Positions 16,855 to 24,355 of a stretch of 64,000 bases of DNA are shown here, one piece after another. The DNA is taken from the NCBI GenBank assembly GCA_016713735.1, contig JADJOP010000011.1:62001-126000 (forward strand), in the 5' to 3' direction. Below the pieces are notes generated by a model. That model saw only the letters and a list, made by a program, of their open reading frames with translations. It made no database searches and was not told where the DNA came from. This DNA is from Bryobacterales bacterium (GTDB lineage Bacteria > Acidobacteriota > Terriglobia > Bryobacterales > Bryobacteraceae). A program made the position numbers and the translations under genes. Each line of letters opens with the position of its first letter. Within the stretch, counting starts at the first letter, position 1.

Positions 16855-17304
16855 ATGCTCCGGCGCCACTGGCTGAGCCTGATTCCGGCCGCGCTCACTG
16901 CCGCCGTGCGCGGCGATCAGGTGATGTATGTCGGCGGCACCATCACCGACGTGCCCGAAGCCACCGAGGGCTACCTGGAAACCACCGACCCGCAAACGGT
17001 GCTCTTCATGTCGCCCAAGGGCAGCTTCAAGATCCCCTACCGCGGCATCACCTCGCTCGAGTATGGCCAGAAGGCCGGCCGCCGCGTCGGTGTCGCCATC
17101 GTGATCACGGTTTGGGCGCTGTTCTCCAAGAAACGCAAACACTTCCTCACCGTCGGTTACAAAGATGAAAAGAATGTCGCCCAGGGCGTGGTGCTGGAAT
17201 TGCCCAAAGGCCGGCCCAAGTCGATCATCACCATCCTCGAAGCCCGCAGCGGCAAGAAGTGTGAATACGAGTCTGAGGAAGCCCGCAAGCACGTCCACGG
17301 CTGA
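16855..17304 (+). CDS. Exported protein of unknown function, tandem paralogue 2
   Basis: 149 residues, roughly half identical to the preceding gene across its whole mature length: RGDQVMYVGGTITDVPEA, KIPYRGITSLEYGQKAGRR, FSKKRKHFLTVGYKDEK and ILEARSGKKCEYESEEARKH. The signal is short (MLRRHWLSLIPAALTAA). AAGGAGG at 16838-16844 sits 10 bases before ATG 16855, so that start is preferred to the GTG at 16849 that overlaps the preceding stop. The pair is almost certainly one transcript that arose by duplication. The function is unknown; an invariant VMYVGGT strand and a basic KKRKHFL stretch define the pair. Confidence 0.75.
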   Translation: MLRRHWLSLIPAALTAAVRGDQVMYVGGTITDVPEATEGYLETTDPQTVLFMSPKGSFKIPYRGITSLEYGQKAGRRVGVAIVITVWALFSKKRKHFLTVGYKDEKNVAQGVVLELPKGRPKSIITILEARSGKKCEYESEEARKHVHG

Positions 17305-17371
17305 GCTTCCGCCGAAACCCTGATCCTCCGCGCCGCGTCTTGTCGCGTGTAAGGGTGAGAGGACAGAAGTC

Positions 17372-17713
17372 ATGGCGGACTACAGATTCCAGGTAATGAA
17401 CCAGAGCTCACGGGGGCTGTGCGGGGTTCTCTGCGTGGAGACGGCCGAACAGTTCGGCGTGGTCCGCACCCTCCGCTGGAGCTATCACGGATTGGGCGCG
17501 GGTCCAGCCACCAGCGGTTCCGGCTACGGCTCGCCCTCCGGCTCCATGCTGGTGATGCAGTTGCCCAGCGGCGAAGAGTGGGCGCGCATTCTGCATTGCG
17601 CCCCGCACGAGTTGCGCAATGGCGTGAGCTACACCATCCAGTCCAGCGTCGGCCACGACGTGGCCACCCTGGTCCAGCACGTTAGGCCGCAGTACGACCG
17701 CGTGGCCGCCTAA
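17372..17713 (+). CDS. Hypothetical 113-residue protein
   Basis: Small protein starting MADYRFQVMNQSSRGLCG, with a central SGSGYGSPSGSMLVMQLPSGE and a C-terminal NGVSYTIQSSVGHDVATLV. No signal peptide, membrane segment or recognised motif is visible. ATG 17372 has AGAGGACAG upstream as a weak ribosome site. Its TAA overlaps the TAG of the convergent PspC gene by three bases (17711-17712 shared). The coding call rests on length and sensible amino-acid composition. Confidence 0.55.
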   Translation: MADYRFQVMNQSSRGLCGVLCVETAEQFGVVRTLRWSYHGLGAGPATSGSGYGSPSGSMLVMQLPSGEEWARILHCAPHELRNGVSYTIQSSVGHDVATLVQHVRPQYDRVAA

Positions 17714-18072
17714 GCGGGACGCGTGGCCGGAACGCCGCTCACCACCTGCGGCGCGTACGTCAGCGGCGGAACCGGGATCACGATCCAAGCGATCAGGTAG
17801 GCCACCAGTGCCAGCCCCACGCTGTAGACCACTCCGCACAGGAACAGCAGGCGCACGATGGTCACATCCCAACCCAGGTAATCCGCGAATCCCGCGCACA
17901 CGCCGCCCACCTTGCGGTCAGTCCGCGAGAGCATGAGCTTCTTCGGCGGTCCAGCCGGCGGCCCGTAGTAGGTCGGCCCGGCGCCTGGCCCGTCGACCCC
18001 GGTCGCCACTCCACACTGGCCGCAGAAGCGGTCAAGGTCCCTGATTTCTTTCCCACATTGTGTGCAGTACAT
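17710..18072 (-). CDS. PspC-domain membrane protein with N-terminal zinc ribbon
   Basis: 120 residues. The N-terminus is a CxxC...CxxC zinc ribbon (MYCTQCGKEIRDLDRFCGQCG). After a Gly/Pro linker comes the PspC signature LSRTDRKVGGVCAGFADYLG followed by a strongly hydrophobic helix (FLCGVVYSVGLALVAYLIAW). PspC proteins regulate or sense envelope stress at the inner membrane. No pspA or pspB is nearby, so this is probably a stand-alone family member. The 3' end overlaps the convergent hypothetical gene. Confidence 0.85.
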   Translation of the reverse strand: MYCTQCGKEIRDLDRFCGQCGVATGVDGPGAGPTYYGPPAGPPKKLMLSRTDRKVGGVCAGFADYLGWDVTIVRLLFLCGVVYSVGLALVAYLIAWIVIPVPPLTYAPQVVSGVPATRPA

Positions 18073-18143
18073 GGTTTCTGCCCTCTCCGCTCAGGAGAAC
18101 GCAGGCCAGGGCAGGGAAGTTCCGAGGAAATGGCAACCCGCGG

Positions 18144-18644
18144 CTAGTTGCTGCGGTAGTTGGTGAACTGCGTGTCGATGCCGAAATCCTGCCCGCGCAG
18201 GGCGGCAATCACGTCCTGCAGCGTGTCGCGGTCCTTGCTCGAAACCCGCACCAGGTCGCCGTTGATCGCGGCCTGCACCTTCTTCTTCGAGTCCTTGATG
18301 AACTTCACAATTTCGCGCGCCTTCTCGATGGGGATGCCCACCTGCAGGGTCACCTCCTGGCGCACCGTGCTGTTGGCGGCCGGCTCCACCTTGCCGTAGG
18401 TGAAGGCCTTGAGCGGCACCTTGCGCTTCACCAGCTTGCCTTGCAGCACCTCGGTGACGGCGGTGAGCTTGAACTCATCGGCGCTGGTCAACACCAGCTT
18501 CTTGTCCTTCTCGTTCAACTCAATGTTGCTCTTGGAATCCTTCAGGTCGTAGCGCTGCTGGATCTCCTTGAGCGCCTGCTGCACGGCGTTGAGAACCTCG
18601 GGCATGGAGATCTCGGATACGATGTCGAAACTGTTGTCGGGCAT
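18144..18644 (-). CDS. yajQ: YajQ-family nucleotide-binding protein
   Basis: 166 residues, full length for YajQ. Characteristic segments: MPDNSFDIVSEISMPEVLNA, VQQALKEIQQRYDLKDSKS, QEVTLQVGIPIEKAREIVKF and KDSKKKVQAAINGDLVRVSS. The two-domain ferredoxin-like fold is known from the family; one member in Xanthomonas binds cyclic-di-GMP, others bind GTP or RNA. A cyclic-di-GMP enzyme is encoded at 0.8-3.2 kb, but nothing links the two directly. It reads the same way as the response regulator and BamD upstream and may share their transcript. Confidence 0.93.
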   Translation of the reverse strand: MPDNSFDIVSEISMPEVLNAVQQALKEIQQRYDLKDSKSNIELNEKDKKLVLTSADEFKLTAVTEVLQGKLVKRKVPLKAFTYGKVEPAANSTVRQEVTLQVGIPIEKAREIVKFIKDSKKKVQAAINGDLVRVSSKDRDTLQDVIAALRGQDFGIDTQFTNYRSN

Positions 18645-18670
18645 ATTCGGTTGTTCTGAGGCGAGCGTGT

Positions 18671-19252
18671 TTAGTGGCCCAGCGCCACCAGGACGCGCTC
18701 GGTGATCTCTTCGATCATAGCCGGAAGCGAGGCGTCCAGCGCAAGCGTGATGGCGGCGCGCACGCGCTCCGGGTCGGGCCGCATCTGCGCCGGGTCAACC
18801 ACGCGCACGATCTTCTCGCCCTCGGCCAGCAGCGGCGGCGGACCCTCGGGAACGTCCGCGCCAAACAGCCCGCGCGAATAGCGCGCAGCCTCCACCAGCG
18901 GCACAATCATCGCCACCACGGCGCTGGCTTCAAACGGCTTTTTCAGTATCCCGTCGCACCCGGCCCGCCTCGCCTCTTCCTCGTCGAATGGCTCCAGCAT
19001 GCCCGCCGTCAGCACGACGCGCGTATGATGGAGCGCCTCATCGTTCTTCACCGCGCGGCAAAGCTCGAAGCCCGACGTGCCGGGCAGGTAGGCGTCGGCC
19101 AGCATCACATCCGGCGCGCCGTGTGAGAGCTGATCGAGCGCTTCTTCCCCATCGGTGGCCGTGAGCAGCTCAAAGCCCTCCTCGCGCAGAATGCGTTCCC
19201 CCATGCGCTGCGCATGCGGCGAATCGTCGGCCAGTAGAATGCGTCCCAGCAT
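18671..19252 (-). CDS. Single-domain response regulator with C-terminal extension
   Basis: Residues 1-120 are a CheY-like receiver: RILLADDSPHAQR (acidic pair), the phospho-acceptor aspartate in MLADAYLPGTSG, the conserved Thr in VVLTAG, and the lysine in ILKKPF. The remaining ~70 residues (RVVDPAQMRPDPERVRAAIT...) contain no DNA-binding motif and predict as helix, perhaps an interaction tail. No cognate kinase is adjacent; the hybrid kinase at 35-38 kb is a distant candidate. It lies 9 bp downstream of bamD on the same strand. Confidence 0.85.
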   Translation of the reverse strand: MLGRILLADDSPHAQRMGERILREEGFELLTATDGEEALDQLSHGAPDVMLADAYLPGTSGFELCRAVKNDEALHHTRVVLTAGMLEPFDEEEARRAGCDGILKKPFEASAVVAMIVPLVEAARYSRGLFGADVPEGPPPLLAEGEKIVRVVDPAQMRPDPERVRAAITLALDASLPAMIEEITERVLVALGH

Positions 19253-19261
19253 CAGGCGGCG

Positions 19262-20398
19262 TTACTTCTTCTTCGTTTCCTTTTTCTGCTGGTTTTGCAG
19301 GCGCGCGTCGTCCTTGGTGTCGAGCGCACTGTTGGGGCCCACCGTGGTCACGCCGACGTCGGTCGTGGTGGGCTGCGCGGCCTGCGCCGCCGCCGCCGCG
19401 ATCTGCTCCGGCGTGGGCACACTCACCGGAATGCTCGGCCGCAGGCTGGTCGTCGCCGGATTGCCGCTCTTGGCCGCCAGGTGCGTATCCGGGCTCTTGC
19501 TGAACACGCCCCAGAAGTTGCCCATCATGCCTTTCTTGGTCATGTTCTCCTGCTCGTATTGCATCCGCGCCAGGGCCACCGGATCGGCCTCGGGAATCTC
19601 GGCCTCGAGCTTCTTCAACTCTTCCTTGGCCTGCTCGGCCCGCGCGCTCAATGGGTACTCCTTCACCAGCCGCTGGAAGCTGGCCACGGTCTGCTCCTTG
19701 AAGCGCGGCCCCAGCTTCGCATACGCATCCCCGGTGAGCCACAGCGCCTCGTCGGCCTGCGAATAGAGCGGGTAGTGCGTCACCATGTTCTCCAGCCGGT
19801 TGGCCGCCGACGGGAAGCTGCCCTTCTTGTGGTAGAACGCGCCCACACGGTACTCGCCCTCGGCGATCACCTCTTGGATATTGCGCAGCGTCTGCGCCAC
19901 GCGCGGGGCAAACTTCGAGTTCGGGAACTGCAGCAGCAGGTTGCGGCACTCGTCCTCGGCGCGCACGGCGTGCGTCTGGTCGCGGTCCGGCTTCTCCATC
20001 TGCTTGTAGTGGATCATGCAGACCTTCTCCTGCGCCTCGGCCGACTCTTCCATCGTCGGATAGAAGAGGATGAAATCCTTATACTCGGCCTCGGCCTGCG
20101 CCAGCGCGTGTGAGCCGCCCTCGCGCATCCAGCTGTCGGCGATCGCCAGCTTCGACTTGGCCATGTACTCGCTCGTGTCGTAGGTGTTCATGAGCGTGTT
20201 CAGCGTCAGCCGCGCCACTTCGTAGCGGCCCTTCTCAATGTCGTTGATCGCTTTGTCGAAGAGCACCTTGTCGGGCTGTTGCGTGTCCTTGCCGATGGGG
20301 TTCTCATACTTTTTGCGGCGGAAGCCGCAGCCACTGGAGAGCGCCGCCACCAGTGCCACCGTCAGGCCCACCAGGGCCAGTTTGCGAAGACGAATCAT
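19262..20398 (-). CDS. bamD: BamD-like outer-membrane assembly lipoprotein with long C-terminal tail
   Basis: From ATG 20398, preceded by AGGAG with 8-base spacing, the protein has a lipoprotein signal ending LSSGCGFRR. TPR-like helices follow: DKVLFDKAINDIEKGRYEVA, SKLAIADSWMREGG, AEAEYKDFILFYPT, EAQEKVCMIHYKQMEKPDRD and FPSAANRLENMVTHYP. This is the BamD/YfiO repeat pattern; BamD helps BamA insert beta-barrel proteins into the outer membrane. At 378 residues it is well over the usual ~245. The extra part is an Ala/Thr/Pro-rich tail ending in a run of lysines (NQQKKETKKK), probably disordered. Confidence 0.88.
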   Translation of the reverse strand: MIRLRKLALVGLTVALVAALSSGCGFRRKKYENPIGKDTQQPDKVLFDKAINDIEKGRYEVARLTLNTLMNTYDTSEYMAKSKLAIADSWMREGGSHALAQAEAEYKDFILFYPTMEESAEAQEKVCMIHYKQMEKPDRDQTHAVRAEDECRNLLLQFPNSKFAPRVAQTLRNIQEVIAEGEYRVGAFYHKKGSFPSAANRLENMVTHYPLYSQADEALWLTGDAYAKLGPRFKEQTVASFQRLVKEYPLSARAEQAKEELKKLEAEIPEADPVALARMQYEQENMTKKGMMGNFWGVFSKSPDTHLAAKSGNPATTSLRPSIPVSVPTPEQIAAAAAQAAQPTTTDVGVTTVGPNSALDTKDDARLQNQQKKETKKK

Positions 20399-20437
20399 CC
20401 AGAACACTCCTGCTTGCATGTTTCCTGCGCCAATTGC

Positions 20438-21112
20438 TTATATCCCCACAGCCGTCGCCTCACGGGCTTCGGTCTGCATCTCTTCAATCGCCGCCGCCGG
20501 GTTCTTCGCGCCAAACACGCTCGAGCCGGCGACAAACCAGTCCACACCGGCGCGCACACATTCTCCGATGTTGCGCGCGCTGATGCCGCCGTCGATCTGA
20601 ATCGGAAAACCCAAACCCAGGCTGCGGCGCTTCTGATCCAAGGCGCGTACCTTATCCAGGACGCGCCCAATGAAATTCTGTCCCCCGAAACCAGGGTTCA
20701 CGCTCATCAGCAACACATAGTCAACGATGGGCAACACCTCTTCGAGCGTGGAAATCGGCGTCGCCGGATTCAGCACCACACCAGCCAGCTTGCCCGTGCC
20801 CTGAATCAGCCGGACGGTCCGGTCCAGGTGGCGGCAGGCTTCCTGGTGCACCGAGATCGAATCGGCCCCGGCCTCGGCAAAGGCCTCGATGTAGCGGTCC
20901 GGCTCCTCGATCATGAGGTGCACGTCCAGCTTCAAATCGGTCACCTTGCGCAGGCTCGCCACCACGGGCACGCCGATGGAGATGTTGGGCACGAAGTGGC
21001 CGTCCATCACATCGCAGTGCAGCATCGTGATGCCGCTCGAGCGCACGCGCGCCACCTCAGCCTCAAGGTTGGCGAAGTCGGCGGCCAGGATGGAGGGCAA
21101 AATCTCGATCAT
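20438..21112 (-). CDS. rpe: Ribulose-phosphate 3-epimerase
   Basis: A TIM-barrel enzyme of normal length (~224 residues). Signature residues: ILPSILAADFANLE, LHCDVMDGHFVPNISIG (catalytic Asp and metal His), DVHLMIEEPDRYI, LLMSVNPGFGGQNFI and the second catalytic Asp in IQIDGGIS. It interconverts ribulose-5-phosphate and xylulose-5-phosphate in the cytoplasm (pentose phosphate pathway). ATG 21112 is preferred; a TTG nine bases upstream is also in frame. It sits between rsmB and bamD on the same strand. Confidence 0.95.
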   Translation of the reverse strand: MIEILPSILAADFANLEAEVARVRSSGITMLHCDVMDGHFVPNISIGVPVVASLRKVTDLKLDVHLMIEEPDRYIEAFAEAGADSISVHQEACRHLDRTVRLIQGTGKLAGVVLNPATPISTLEEVLPIVDYVLLMSVNPGFGGQNFIGRVLDKVRALDQKRRSLGLGFPIQIDGGISARNIGECVRAGVDWFVAGSSVFGAKNPAAAIEEMQTEAREATAVGI

Positions 21113-21149
21113 AACGCCCAAAGAGTGCGGAAAATCAGCGGTTTCGGAA

Positions 21150-22370
21150 CTAAGTTGATGTTATCACAGCAGCGAAGAAGCCGTCGCCCGGCTCGCTGCC
21201 CGGCAGCCGGTAGTGCGACCGTTCCAGCCGCCACCCCGTAACACCTTGCAAGGCTTCTGCCACCGTCTCTTCGTTCTCTCTTCTCTCCAGCGCACAGGTG
21301 GAGTAGACAACCCGGCCGCCCGGCGCGGCGCACTTGCCGCCCAGCGCAGCGCACTTTAGCGCATTGCGCAGCAACTTCACCTGGCGCTCGTGCAAATTAT
21401 CCAAATCCTCGGGTTGGATGCGCCAGCGGATCTCCGGGTTACGCGCCAGCGTCCCCGTTCCCGAACACGGCGCGTCCACCAAAATCCGGTCAAAGCACGC
21501 CGCCGGGAAGGGAAGCGGACGTGTGCCGTCCAGGACCACTGTGGGCACACCCTGTGCCGCCACGTCACGGGCCCGCGCCAGCGTGCGGTCGCTCGCCACC
21601 GGGCGGATCGCCGTCTCGGCCGCCTGCAGCGACTTGCCGCCCGGCGCCGCGCAGAGGTCGAGAAAGCGCTGCCCCGGCTCCAGCCCGAGCAGCGGCACGA
21701 TGCTCTGCGAGCCGATATCCTGCACGCGGAAGCCCTCCGGCGCCGGACCCTTCGGCCAGCGCCAGCAGCCCGGCACAGAGGTGGCTTCAGCGCCTTCCGG
21801 CGCGTCGGCCCCGGCCGGAACGCGCAGGTAGGTCTCCGGCGCCTCCAAGGCCGCCCGCGCGATGGCGGTGGCGGCGTCCTCTCCGAACGACTGCTCCCAG
21901 GAGCGCAAAATCCACTGCGGCATGCACAACTCCACCGCCCGCCCCGGCCAGCGTACCTCTTCGCGCGTCACCTTGCGCAGGATGGCATTCACAAACCCCG
22001 TCGCCGAACGGTTACGCGCCCGCCGCACCATCTCCACGCTCTCGCTGATGGCCGCATGCGGCGGAATGCGCTCCAGGTAGCGCATCTGGTAGATGCCCAA
22101 GTGCAGCGCCAGCCGCACCTCAAGATCAAAGTGCGCCGGGTCGCGCCGCGAGAAGTACCCCGCCAGGTAATCGAGCTGCGGCTGGCGGCGCAGTACGCCC
22201 AGCACAAGCTCCGTCGCCAGTCCCGCATCGCGGCCATCGAGGGCGGCGGTGCGCTCGTGCAACAGGTCAGTGGAGTGCGCGCCGTCTTCGACGAGCGTGA
22301 GAATGTCGAAGGCGACGCGGCGGGCTGGGGAAAGGGAAGGCAACTCCCATGATCCTACGCCGCGCTCCAC
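21150..22370 (-). CDS. rsmB: 16S rRNA (cytosine-967-C5)-methyltransferase RsmB
   Basis: An N-terminal NusB-like domain (PARRVAFDILTLVEDGAHST, RDAGLATELVLGVLRRQPQLD, QMRYLERIPPHAAISESVEM) is fused to a SUN/NOL1 methyltransferase. The SAM site is FLDLCAAPGGKSLQ; the catalytic elements are VDAPCSGTGTLARNPEIRW and the nucleophile in VVYSTCALERRENEE. It methylates C967 of 16S rRNA. I place the start at GTG 22370, four bases after the preceding stop; TTG 22331, with GGGAG before it, is an alternative. The C-terminus keeps the usual DGFFAAVI. Confidence 0.92.
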   Translation of the reverse strand: MERGVGSWELPSLSPARRVAFDILTLVEDGAHSTDLLHERTAALDGRDAGLATELVLGVLRRQPQLDYLAGYFSRRDPAHFDLEVRLALHLGIYQMRYLERIPPHAAISESVEMVRRARNRSATGFVNAILRKVTREEVRWPGRAVELCMPQWILRSWEQSFGEDAATAIARAALEAPETYLRVPAGADAPEGAEATSVPGCWRWPKGPAPEGFRVQDIGSQSIVPLLGLEPGQRFLDLCAAPGGKSLQAAETAIRPVASDRTLARARDVAAQGVPTVVLDGTRPLPFPAACFDRILVDAPCSGTGTLARNPEIRWRIQPEDLDNLHERQVKLLRNALKCAALGGKCAAPGGRVVYSTCALERRENEETVAEALQGVTGWRLERSHYRLPGSEPGDGFFAAVITST

Positions 22371-22374
22371 GCCG

Positions 22375-23601
22375 TCAGCGCGACTTCTCCACCTCCACCG
22401 CGAACACATAGGTTTCGCCGAACATGTTCGACCGGAACACCACCCACTTCTGATCGGGCGTGAAGCTCACATTCGGCTCCAGCCGGTACTGGTGCCTGGC
22501 CATGTTCACCAGCTTCTCCGCGCGCAGCACACCCGGCTGCACAAACGCCGGATCGTCCACGCCACGGTTGGGAAGCAGTTCCGGCCGGAACAGATAGATC
22601 CACTGGCCATCCTTGGCCCGCGCCACCTGTCCCGCATCTCCTCCATCGCCGGTGAACCACTTACCGTCGCGCGTCACGTTGAAGTGAATCGACCACTCAT
22701 CGCGTTGTAAGTGATACCAGCGCCGCCGGCCCGTGTCCACCTCATACGCGGCCAGCCAGAAGTCCTCGCCGCGCGGTGTTTGTAAGTCGTAGTAAATTGT
22801 CTTCCCGTCGGCGCTCCAGAACTCATGTCCCCAGATCTCCATGGCCATCGTCCGCGTGTGGATCTTCTGCAAACCGGAGCCATCGGTCCGAATCGTCCAG
22901 AGGCGGTCCACCTTGTGCCACGGGCCCTCGTGGCAGAACATGAGCAGCCCAGGGTCAGTGGGCGAAAACAGCAGGTGGTTCAGCCAGTCGTTGGCGCGGT
23001 GCACCACGCGCGTCGCGCCCGTCTCCACGTTCACCGTGTACATGGCCATCGGCAGCCGCGACGCCCAGCGCTCCTCCATCATCTGCCCCTTATTGCGCGG
23101 CTGATCGAGCGGGTGGCCCTGCGACCCCGGCGTTGCCGGCGCGCGGTTCGCCCCATAATCGCGCCCCTCGCCCTCGATGTATGTGCCCGCCAGCAGCGTT
23201 TCGTCGGCATTCACCGTGGAGATGGAACCGCGCGGCGGCAGCGCGGCGATCTTCCGCGCCTCGCCCGTTTCCAGCGAGCTCCACCATGCCGCCCCATCGC
23301 GAATGTAGTAAACCCGCGCATGTTTGCGCCCGGCGTCGATCATCCGCACCCGCCCCTCCACCACCAGCCGCGCCTTCCGCGTCGCCAGTTCCAGCGTGTG
23401 AATCCCCTGGGGCGAGGTGTAGATCAGGAACCGTCCATCCGCCGAATAGCCGTTCTGGTTGAAATACAGGCTCGCGCTCCCCGGCTCGTCCGTCAGCCGC
23501 ACCACGCGATGGCCCGTATCGGCGTCCACCCACTCGCGCGGGGGCTCAGCCGCCAAAGCCGCCCATCCCAAACTCGACACCAACGCAAGGCGCGCAATCA
23601 T
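22375..23601 (-). CDS. Exported oligogalacturonate lyase-like protein (PL22 type)
   Basis: 408 residues with a signal peptide (MIARLALVSSLGWAALAAEP). The seven-bladed propeller shows PL22 landmarks: VVRLTDEPGSASLYFNQNGY, NHLLFSPTDPGLLMFCHEGP, MEIWGHEFWSADGKTIYYDL, a histidine/glutamine-bearing MARHQYRLEPNVSFTPD and QKWVVFRSN. PL22 enzymes cleave oligogalacturonides to 4,5-unsaturated monouronates, using a metal bound by His/Gln. Unlike many characterised members, this one is predicted to be exported. It is divergent from DUF1080 and immediately upstream of rsmB (4-bp gap). Confidence 0.8.
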   Translation of the reverse strand: MIARLALVSSLGWAALAAEPPREWVDADTGHRVVRLTDEPGSASLYFNQNGYSADGRFLIYTSPQGIHTLELATRKARLVVEGRVRMIDAGRKHARVYYIRDGAAWWSSLETGEARKIAALPPRGSISTVNADETLLAGTYIEGEGRDYGANRAPATPGSQGHPLDQPRNKGQMMEERWASRLPMAMYTVNVETGATRVVHRANDWLNHLLFSPTDPGLLMFCHEGPWHKVDRLWTIRTDGSGLQKIHTRTMAMEIWGHEFWSADGKTIYYDLQTPRGEDFWLAAYEVDTGRRRWYHLQRDEWSIHFNVTRDGKWFTGDGGDAGQVARAKDGQWIYLFRPELLPNRGVDDPAFVQPGVLRAEKLVNMARHQYRLEPNVSFTPDQKWVVFRSNMFGETYVFAVEVEKSR

Positions 23602-23673
23602 GGCGTCATTGTATGACCTCGCCGCGTTGGGCCGCTCCGCCCCAGATGGAATTCAGAGTGCAACCAGCCGGGT

Positions 23674-24324
23674 ATGCCGCGCCTGATCACCCGCCGCTCC
23701 GCCCTCCTCAGCGCCCTGCCCGCGACTGCCCTCGTCTCTCCCGGCCTCGTTTCTTCCGCCCTCGGCGCCCCCGCCTGGCAGCCCCTCTTCGACGGCAAGT
23801 CGCTCGACGGCTGGCGCGCCACTGGCCAGGCCCGCTGGAGCATCGAAGACGGCCACCTCGTCGGCCGCCAGGGCCCCCAAGGCGAAGCCGGCGACCTCTT
23901 CACCACCACCGAGTGGACCGATTTCGAGGTCCGCTGCGTCTGGCGCATGAAGTGGCCCGGCAACAGCGGCCTCTGGTTTCGCGTCGCCGGCCCTCGCACC
24001 GGCTACCAGGCCGATTTTCTCGACCAGCCCAGCCACCCGGGCGTCCTCTCCGGCTCGCTCTACTGCATGGGCAAAGCCTTCATCGCCGAAAACCGCGACG
24101 CCGCCTCAGTGAAGAAAGACGGCTGGAACAACCTGCTCGTCCGCGCCGAAGGCGACCGCTTCCGCATCACCCTCAACGGCAAGCAGGTGATCGACGTCCG
24201 CGACACCGCCTTCCCCGGCCCCGGCGCCCTCGGCTTCCAGATCCACGCCGGCAACGCCTTCACCGGGATGGAAGTACGCGTGCGGGAACTCTCGCTGCGA
24301 ACACTCGCCCCGGCGCGTCCCTAA
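23674..24324 (+). CDS. Exported DUF1080 (3-keto-disaccharide hydrolase-type) protein
   Basis: 216 residues. A Tat/Sec signal (TRRSALLSALPATALVS) precedes a concanavalin-like sandwich with the DUF1080 signature: WQPLFDGKSLDGWRATGQ, WSIEDGHLVGRQG, DLFTTTEWTDFEVRCVWRMK, NSGLWFRVAG and WNNLLVRAEGDRFRITLNGK. Members characterised in Bacteroidetes hydrolyse 3-ketoglycosides. The next gene is a Tat-exported Gfo/Idh/MocA oxidoreductase, an enzyme class that makes or interconverts 3-keto sugars. The pair therefore suggests oxidation and cleavage of glycosides outside the cytoplasm. Confidence 0.83.
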   Translation: MPRLITRRSALLSALPATALVSPGLVSSALGAPAWQPLFDGKSLDGWRATGQARWSIEDGHLVGRQGPQGEAGDLFTTTEWTDFEVRCVWRMKWPGNSGLWFRVAGPRTGYQADFLDQPSHPGVLSGSLYCMGKAFIAENRDAASVKKDGWNNLLVRAEGDRFRITLNGKQVIDVRDTAFPGPGALGFQIHAGNAFTGMEVRVRELSLRTLAPARP

Positions 24325-24355
24325 CCGTGTCCGGCGGCCATGGGAGGTGTGTGTG

